Under the pieces are notes generated by a model. The model had not been told where the DNA came from, ran no database searches, and worked only from the letters and a program-made list of their open reading frames with translations. Below are positions 60,255 to 64,000 of a stretch of DNA of 64,000 nucleotides, in pieces. The position numbers and the translations under genes are program-made. The stretch is taken from positions 3,596,001-3,660,000 of the forward strand of contig NZ_CP089746.1 of the NCBI RefSeq assembly GCF_029541745.1. Direction: 5' to 3'. Each line of letters starts with the position of its first letter. The first letter of the stretch is position 1. This DNA is from Streptomyces sp. LX-29 (GTDB taxonomy: Bacteria; Actinomycetota; Actinomycetes; Streptomycetales; Streptomycetaceae).

Positions 60255-61022
60255 GCCGACTACGGCGCCGCCGTCCACCGGGAGGACCACGCCGGTCACG
60301 AACGACGCGCCTGGCGAAACCAGTTGGGTGATGGCCCAGGAGACCTCCTCGGCGCCGCCGACGCGGCCCAGCGGGGTGTGGGCGATCTGCCAGGCGCGGG
60401 TGGCCGTGCGCTCCTCGGGAGTGAAACCGGAGTGGTCGGCGATCGGGGTCTCGATGGCTCCGGGGGCGACGGCCACCACCCGTACGCCGCGCGGGGCGAG
60501 CTCCACCGCCCAGCTGCGGGTGAGCAGTTCGAGGGCCGTCTTGGTCGAGGCGTAGACCCACCCGCCCGGCCAGCCGCGCTGCCCCACCGCCGTACTGACG
60601 TTGACGACCACTCCGCCGGCCGCCTCGAGCGCGGGCAGCGCGGCCTGGGTCAGCAGGGCCGGGGCGATGAGGTTGGTCGCCAACTGGGTCTCGAAGAGCT
60701 CGCGGGTGACGCCGCCGAAGGTGCCGCCCCGCACGATCCCCGCGTTGTTGACGAGGATGTCGAGCCTGCCGTGGGTGTCCAGCACGCTCCGCACGATGTC
60801 GTCCGGGGCGGTGTCGGCGGTGATGTCGGCGGCCAGCGGGTGGATGCCGGGGAAGCCGTCGGCGGTCTCGGCCAGCGGCCCGGGCCGGCGCCCCACCGCG
60901 ACCACCCGCGCGCCCGCGGCCGCCAGGTCCCGCGCCGTGGCGCGGCCGATCCCGGTACCGGCCCCGGTGACGACGGCGACCTTGCCGCGCAGCGTGTTGT
61001 CGCTCTCGCTCGTGTGGTTCAT
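60252..61022 (-). CDS. Short-chain dehydrogenase/reductase
   Basis: A 256-residue Rossmann-fold enzyme with TGAGTGIGRATARDLAAAGA, NNAG at about 92, the catalytic S and YASTK (YxxxK) and the C-terminal PGASFVTGVVLPVDGG. It oxidises or reduces a small alcohol or ketone with NAD(P)(H). It is the first gene of a unit with the MerR regulator, whose site is at 61038-61059. Confidence 0.92.
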   Translation of the reverse strand: MNHTSESDNTLRGKVAVVTGAGTGIGRATARDLAAAGARVVAVGRRPGPLAETADGFPGIHPLAADITADTAPDDIVRSVLDTHGRLDILVNNAGIVRGGTFGGVTRELFETQLATNLIAPALLTQAALPALEAAGGVVVNVSTAVGQRGWPGGWVYASTKTALELLTRSWAVELAPRGVRVVAVAPGAIETPIADHSGFTPEERTATRAWQIAHTPLGRVGGAEEVSWAITQLVSPGASFVTGVVLPVDGGAVVG

Positions 61023-61037
61023 GTGCGCAAGCCTGAA

Positions 61038-61059
61038 ACCCTGCCGCCAGTGTCAAGGT
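61038..61059. promoter_or_regulatory. MerR-type dyad at the SDR promoter
   Basis: ACCCTG-N10-CAAGGT lies 15-37 bp upstream of the SDR ATG. TTGACA (61056-61051, minus) fits a -35. MerR regulators bind such dyads between -35 and -10. Autoregulation of the SDR-MerR unit is likely. Confidence 0.5.
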
Positions 61060-61151
61060 CAAGCGCCGGACCGCGTACGGAGCCGGTCCGCCGACGGGCG
61101 CCGGGGGAATTCCGCTCGCGGATACGGGGGCTGAGCTGCGACGATGCGTTT

Positions 61152-61916
61152 ATGGCAGGCAGCACGTTTGAAGATCTGGTGGCGGAGGCGGAGACGGCCC
61201 CGGTGGAGGGCTGGGACTTCTCCTGGCTGGCCGGCCGGGCCACCGAGGAGCGCCCGTCATGGGGCTACCAGCGCCTGATGGGCGAGCGGATGGCACGGGC
61301 CTCGGCCGCGCTGGACATCCAGACCGGCGGTGGAGAGGTGCTGGCGGGCGTGCCGAAGCTGCCGCCGCTGACGGTCGCCACGGAGTCCTGGCCCCCGAAC
61401 GTCGCCAAGGCGACGCGGCTGCTGCATCCGCTCGGGGCGGTCGTCGTCAGCGACGAGGACGAGCCGCCGCTGCCCTTCGCCGACGAGGCGTTCGACCTGG
61501 TGGTCAGCCGGCACCCGGTGACCGTGTGGTGGGAGGAGATCGCCCGCGTCCTCCGCCCGGGAGGCACGTACCTGTCCCAGCAGGTCGGCCCGGCCAGCGT
61601 CTTCGAGCTGGTCGAGTACTTCCTCGGCCCCCAGCCGGAGGAGGTCCGCCGCCGCCGGCACCCCGACGACGCCCGCCGGGCCGCCGAGGCGGCCGGGCTG
61701 GAAGTCGTCGATCTGCGCGCGGAGTCGCTGCGCACCGAGTTCCACGACATCGGCGCGGTGATCTACTTCCTGCGGAAGGTCATCTGGATGGTGCCGGGCT
61801 TCACGGTCGACGCGTACCGGGACCGACTGCGCGAGCTGCACGACCGGATCCGGTCCGAGGGCCCGTTCCTGGCGCACACCACCCGCTTCCTGATCGAGGC
61901 CCGCAAGCCGGCCTGA
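61152..61916 (+). CDS. Class I SAM-dependent methyltransferase
   Basis: A 254-residue methyltransferase. The SAM motifs are visible as GEVLAGVPKLPPLTVATESW (motif I region, degenerate), VVVSDEDEPPLPFADEAFDL (motifs II-III) and WWEEIARVLRPGGTYLSQQV. The substrate is unknown. It is divergent from the SDR gene. Confidence 0.82.
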   Translation: MAGSTFEDLVAEAETAPVEGWDFSWLAGRATEERPSWGYQRLMGERMARASAALDIQTGGGEVLAGVPKLPPLTVATESWPPNVAKATRLLHPLGAVVVSDEDEPPLPFADEAFDLVVSRHPVTVWWEEIARVLRPGGTYLSQQVGPASVFELVEYFLGPQPEEVRRRRHPDDARRAAEAAGLEVVDLRAESLRTEFHDIGAVIYFLRKVIWMVPGFTVDAYRDRLRELHDRIRSEGPFLAHTTRFLIEARKPA

Positions 61917-61959
61917 CGCGGGGGCCAAGGCCGGCTGGGGGCGACCCGACCGACGCGGG

Positions 61960-62649
61960 TCAGGCGTCGGGGTTCTCGCCCGCCGCGACCTTCCTGATCC
62001 GTTCGACCTCCTCTATGGCGAGGTGCTCAGCCGTTTCCAGCTTGGAGCCTTCCTCGAGGTCCTCGCTCCGCAACTCGACGAGAGCAAGAACGCCGCCGAC
62101 ACGCACGATCGCGTGAGGTCCGTCGAAGTCGGAGTAGGAGTAGGACTCGTCGGCCCCCAGGTCAAACGACAGCTCCTCGAAATCTTCGGAGGCCTTCTGC
62201 CTCGACGAGGTCTGTATCGCCTGGTAGAGCACCTTCGCGTTCTCCGGGGAGTCGACCGCGTATATCGAGAAATCCGCGAAGATGGTGGTCGAGTCCTGGC
62301 TGTCCGAAATGAACTTGCTCTCGCCTCCGGCCAACACCCCGGTGCAGGCAGTCCCGGTGTACTGCTGGCATGCGCTGGCGGTCTCCGCGCTGTCGCGCAG
62401 TCTGGGCTGGTTCATCAGCTTCCACCCACCGCCGAGGCTGCGCTCGCTGGGCAGCGCCTCACCCACTTGCTGCGTGCTGCTGATACCGGACGCCGACTTC
62501 TTCCCGCCACCGAACGCTCCCCCGGTGACGCCCTGTCCCGAGCTGCCGCCGCCCTTGTCCTCGTCCCCACAACCGGTCAGCACCGCCATCAGCGCCACAC
62601 CCGCCACGGCCCCCCGCACCCACTTGGACACGCCCAGCTCCCTCACCAT
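61960..62649 (-). CDS. Secreted lipoprotein
   Basis: A 229-residue protein with a clear lipobox (AVLTGCGDEDKG), a Gly/Ser-rich linker and an alpha/beta domain (CQQYTGTACTGVLAGGESKF, FADFSIYAVDSPENAKVLYQ, ADESYSYSDFDGPHAIVRVG). The family is not named; similar lipoproteins are common in Streptomyces. It is convergent with the methyltransferase gene. Confidence 0.75.
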   Translation of the reverse strand: MVRELGVSKWVRGAVAGVALMAVLTGCGDEDKGGGSSGQGVTGGAFGGGKKSASGISSTQQVGEALPSERSLGGGWKLMNQPRLRDSAETASACQQYTGTACTGVLAGGESKFISDSQDSTTIFADFSIYAVDSPENAKVLYQAIQTSSRQKASEDFEELSFDLGADESYSYSDFDGPHAIVRVGGVLALVELRSEDLEEGSKLETAEHLAIEEVERIRKVAAGENPDA

Positions 62650-62769
62650 CGGGCCCTCACTTGGATGCGTACAGTCAACCCCAGGATTTGATCATCACTC
62701 CAACCGGTCTCATCGAGGGTGCGATCCCCGGGATGACCGGCTGCCTGTGCGTTGAGGCGGCGTCATCCG

Positions 62770-62898
62770 GACGCCCCAGGGCGCGATTCCGAGCGTGGAG
62801 CCGACGCACGAACAATCATGGAAGCCCTCGGGCACAGCCCCATCCGCGTCACGCTGGCCGGCTACTACGGCCGGAGCGGAGTCCCGGCCATCGCCTGA
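62770..62898 (+). pseudogene. C-terminal relic of a tyrosine integrase
   Basis: The frame ending at 62898 reads ERGADARTIMEALGHSPIRV then TLAGYYGRSG. The stretch DARTIMEALGHSPIRVT matches the last catalytic box of phage-type tyrosine recombinases, with the usual HS before the terminal Tyr region. The N-terminal catalytic part is missing. Similar 12-bp-pattern repeats follow at 62914. I read it as an eroded integrase end. The 388-base gap 62650-63037 otherwise holds no gene. Confidence 0.5.
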
Positions 62899-62913
62899 CA
62901 CGTAGCCCGGCGG

Positions 62914-62934
62914 TTGATGTCAGTTCGGATGTCA
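62914..62934. repeat. Repeat pattern like those beside the tRNA-Ser sites
   Basis: TTGATGTCAGTTC and GGATGTCA resemble the TGGTCTCAGTTC-TGGTCTCA pattern at 932 and 36837 (14 of 21 positions match). It lies 15 bases after the integrase relic. Confidence 0.35.
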
Positions 62935-63037
62935 CCCAAACGCCAGAGCCCTTCGGGCCCCTCGGGGCCTCCGGTGGTCCACACCTGGTCCGCCGGCGCC
63001 ATATGGGCGCGATGCATGGGGCGGATACGTTGCCCCC

Positions 63038-63355
63038 ATGGCTGACTTCTTGATCGTAATCACGACCGTGGACAATCAGGACGCTGCGCGGACGCTGTCG
63101 CGCTCGGCGGTGGAGGCGAGCCTAGCCGCTTCCGGGCAGGTGACCGGGCCCATCGAGACGACGTACCGCCACCTCGGCGAAGTTTCAGAGGGCACCGAGT
63201 ATCAGGTGACGTTCCGTACGACCGGTGACCGGCGCGAGGCACTGGAGAAGCACCTGGTGGACAACCACCCCTACGACTCGCCGGAGGTCATCGCGTTCAC
63301 GATCGATGCCGGCCGTGCGGAGTACCTGGACTGGATCACCCGGGCCACCCGCTAG
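63038..63355 (+). CDS. cutA: Divalent-cation tolerance protein CutA
   Basis: A 105-residue protein (MADFLIVITTVDNQDAARTL, VTGPIETTYRHLGEVSEGTE, YQVTFRTT) with the CutA alpha/beta fold that forms stable trimers and is linked to copper or other divalent-cation tolerance. It starts at ATG 63038. A truncated regulator fragment overlaps its 3' end on the other strand. Confidence 0.88.
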   Translation: MADFLIVITTVDNQDAARTLSRSAVEASLAASGQVTGPIETTYRHLGEVSEGTEYQVTFRTTGDRREALEKHLVDNHPYDSPEVIAFTIDAGRAEYLDWITRATR

Positions 63356-63556
63356 CCTTCGCACGCTCCAGTAGTGCGCCGACCGGGGTGAGGGACCGGT
63401 GGGGCTCCAGCCGCTTGGCCATCAGACGGGCTCGAGTGCTCGACCTCCCCGCGTCCAGGTACGCCGCAGCCAGCCATGACAGGTACAGCGCCTTGTCCCG
63501 AGCCCGGGTGTCGTCGTACCGGGCCAAAGCGTCCTCCAAGGCTGGGATGGCAACGG
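63336..63556 (-). pseudogene. C-terminal fragment of an XRE/TPR-type regulator
   Basis: The frame, from about VAIPALEDALARYDDTRARD to GALLERAKASGWPG, matches the last TPR-like unit of Streptomyces helix-turn-helix/TPR regulators (YDDTRARDKALYLSWLAAAY). No start codon or N-terminal part is present; it overlaps the cutA end. It is a degraded remnant. Confidence 0.55.
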
Positions 63557-63559
63557 TTA

Positions 63560-63601
63560 ACTTGCGCTAGGTGTAGGCCCTTTCAATTCCTTAGCGCAAG
63601 T
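63560..63601 (-). terminator. Hairpin after the Nudix gene
   Basis: ACTTGCGCTA (63560-63569) and TAGCGCAAGT (63592-63601) pair perfectly across 22 bases, directly downstream of the Nudix stop. The stretch is clearly lower in GC than the neighbouring core genes. Confidence 0.5.
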
Positions 63602-63605
63602 CTCG

Positions 63606-64000
63606 TCATCCAAGGTAAGGGCTTACGCGGCGCTCCATATAGTGACGCAGACGCAGACGCTGCGTGTGATGCATAGGTAGGTCGTCTAGCTCTTCACGCT
63701 TAACGAATTGGAGCTCTGTTGACTCGTCGGAGATCTCAAGATGTCCACCGACTACACGCGCGGTGAAGCAGACGTTGAACTGTCGGCGCACCTCACCGTC
63801 CGAGTAGGCGATCACATGCCGCGGATCGGTATACGTCCCGACGAGGCCCGTGATCTCGACATCCAGGCCGGTCTCTTCTTTAACCTCACGGATGGCTGCG
63901 CCCGGCAGTGAGTCGGTCATCTCCATTCCGCCGCCAGGTAGCGCCCACAGGTCGTTGTCTCGTCGGCGCTGGAGCAGGATGCGTCCCTCGTCATCGGTGA
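63606..64000 (-). CDS. Nudix hydrolase, truncated by the window edge
   Basis: The frame enters from the right edge and ends at 63606; at least 131 residues are visible. The Nudix box is clear: GGGMEMTDSLPGAAIREVKE followed by ETGLD (GX5EX7REUXEEXGU). Codon use is less GC-rich than in the core genes, which fits transferred DNA. Such enzymes hydrolyse nucleoside diphosphate derivatives. The N-terminus and start are outside the window. Confidence 0.85.
   Translation of the reverse strand, partial: TDDEGRILLQRRRDNDLWALPGGGMEMTDSLPGAAIREVKEETGLDVEITGLVGTYTDPRHVIAYSDGEVRRQFNVCFTARVVGGHLEISDESTELQFVKREELDDLPMHHTQRLRLRHYMERRVSPYLG

Noticed and set aside
62661..63053. A 130-codon frame across the integrase relic
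   Set aside because: It has no recognisable product, and its reading frame differs from the integrase-like peptide.

Overview
The window is chromosomal DNA of a Streptomyces species or a very close actinomycete. The basis is very high GC with GC-rich third codon positions, GTG and even TTG starts with GGAG-type ribosome sites, a two-domain geosmin synthase, a SARP-family regulator, a CU044_5270-type partner of an ECF sigma factor, and a pair of SigF-family sigma factors close to tadA and upp. No rRNA, CRISPR array or intact insertion sequence is visible.

Layout. 1-1.1 kb is the end of an integrated element: a VapBC-like toxin-antitoxin pair, 12-bp tandem repeats and a 3' fragment of tRNA-Ser(GGA), which I read as an attachment-site scar. 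1.1-7.6 kb holds a DrrAB-type drug exporter with an array of CTGTCAG heptamers upstream, a convergent 1041-residue SARP regulator, and a rhodanese gene with a repeated N-terminus. 7.8-15.7 kb has a GlxA-type regulator, two small overlapping genes, an MFS/LysR divergon with an oxidase remnant behind it, and a ferredoxin, ferredoxin reductase and P450 operon. 15.7-24.0 kb has a structured leader in front of a secreted CAP-domain protein, an orphan cytochrome oxidase subunit I, an ECF sigma factor with a membrane partner, a DUF4360 protein and the geosmin synthase. 24.1-28.7 kb pairs an APC-type permease with a divergent kdpB that has no kdpA or kdpC beside it.

28.7-36.8 kb and 42.0-45.7 kb look like conserved core: a DNA glycosylase-like gene, an M28 peptidase, a HerA/DUF853 ATPase, a VapB-like protein, a LytR_C protein, upp, a tadA cluster, tRNA-Ser(CGA), a small membrane protein, a Dabb protein and two sigma factors. 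Between them, 36.8-42.0 kb looks inserted. It carries a regulator with an IS30-like helix-turn-helix fused to a MarR/GbsR domain, a DUF4097 protein and an ABC exporter, bracketed by two almost identical terminator hairpins. A TetR gene and its three-operator promoter follow.

45.7-58.3 kb is accessory: a lipoprotein gene broken by one extra T, an XRE/TPR regulator, small secreted proteins, an Lrp/LysE pair, a MarR/MFS pair, an MFS/TetR pair and a degenerate response regulator without a kinase. 58.5-62.6 kb has initiator tRNA-Met, two lipoproteins, a MerR/SDR operon and a methyltransferase. The right edge (62.7-64 kb) carries cutA, an integrase relic, a truncated TPR-regulator fragment and a partial Nudix hydrolase, which suggests a second, eroded integration site.

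Two patterns recur. One is palindromic operators at divergent or efflux-gene promoters (202, 1446-1621, 37650-37803, 41250-41323, 47866, 51967-52010, 57486-57528, 61038). The other is degenerate tandem repeats with a unit near 15 bp, in intergenic DNA (40.46, 51.55 and 54.69 kb) and in frame inside the first sigma factor gene (43.55 kb).
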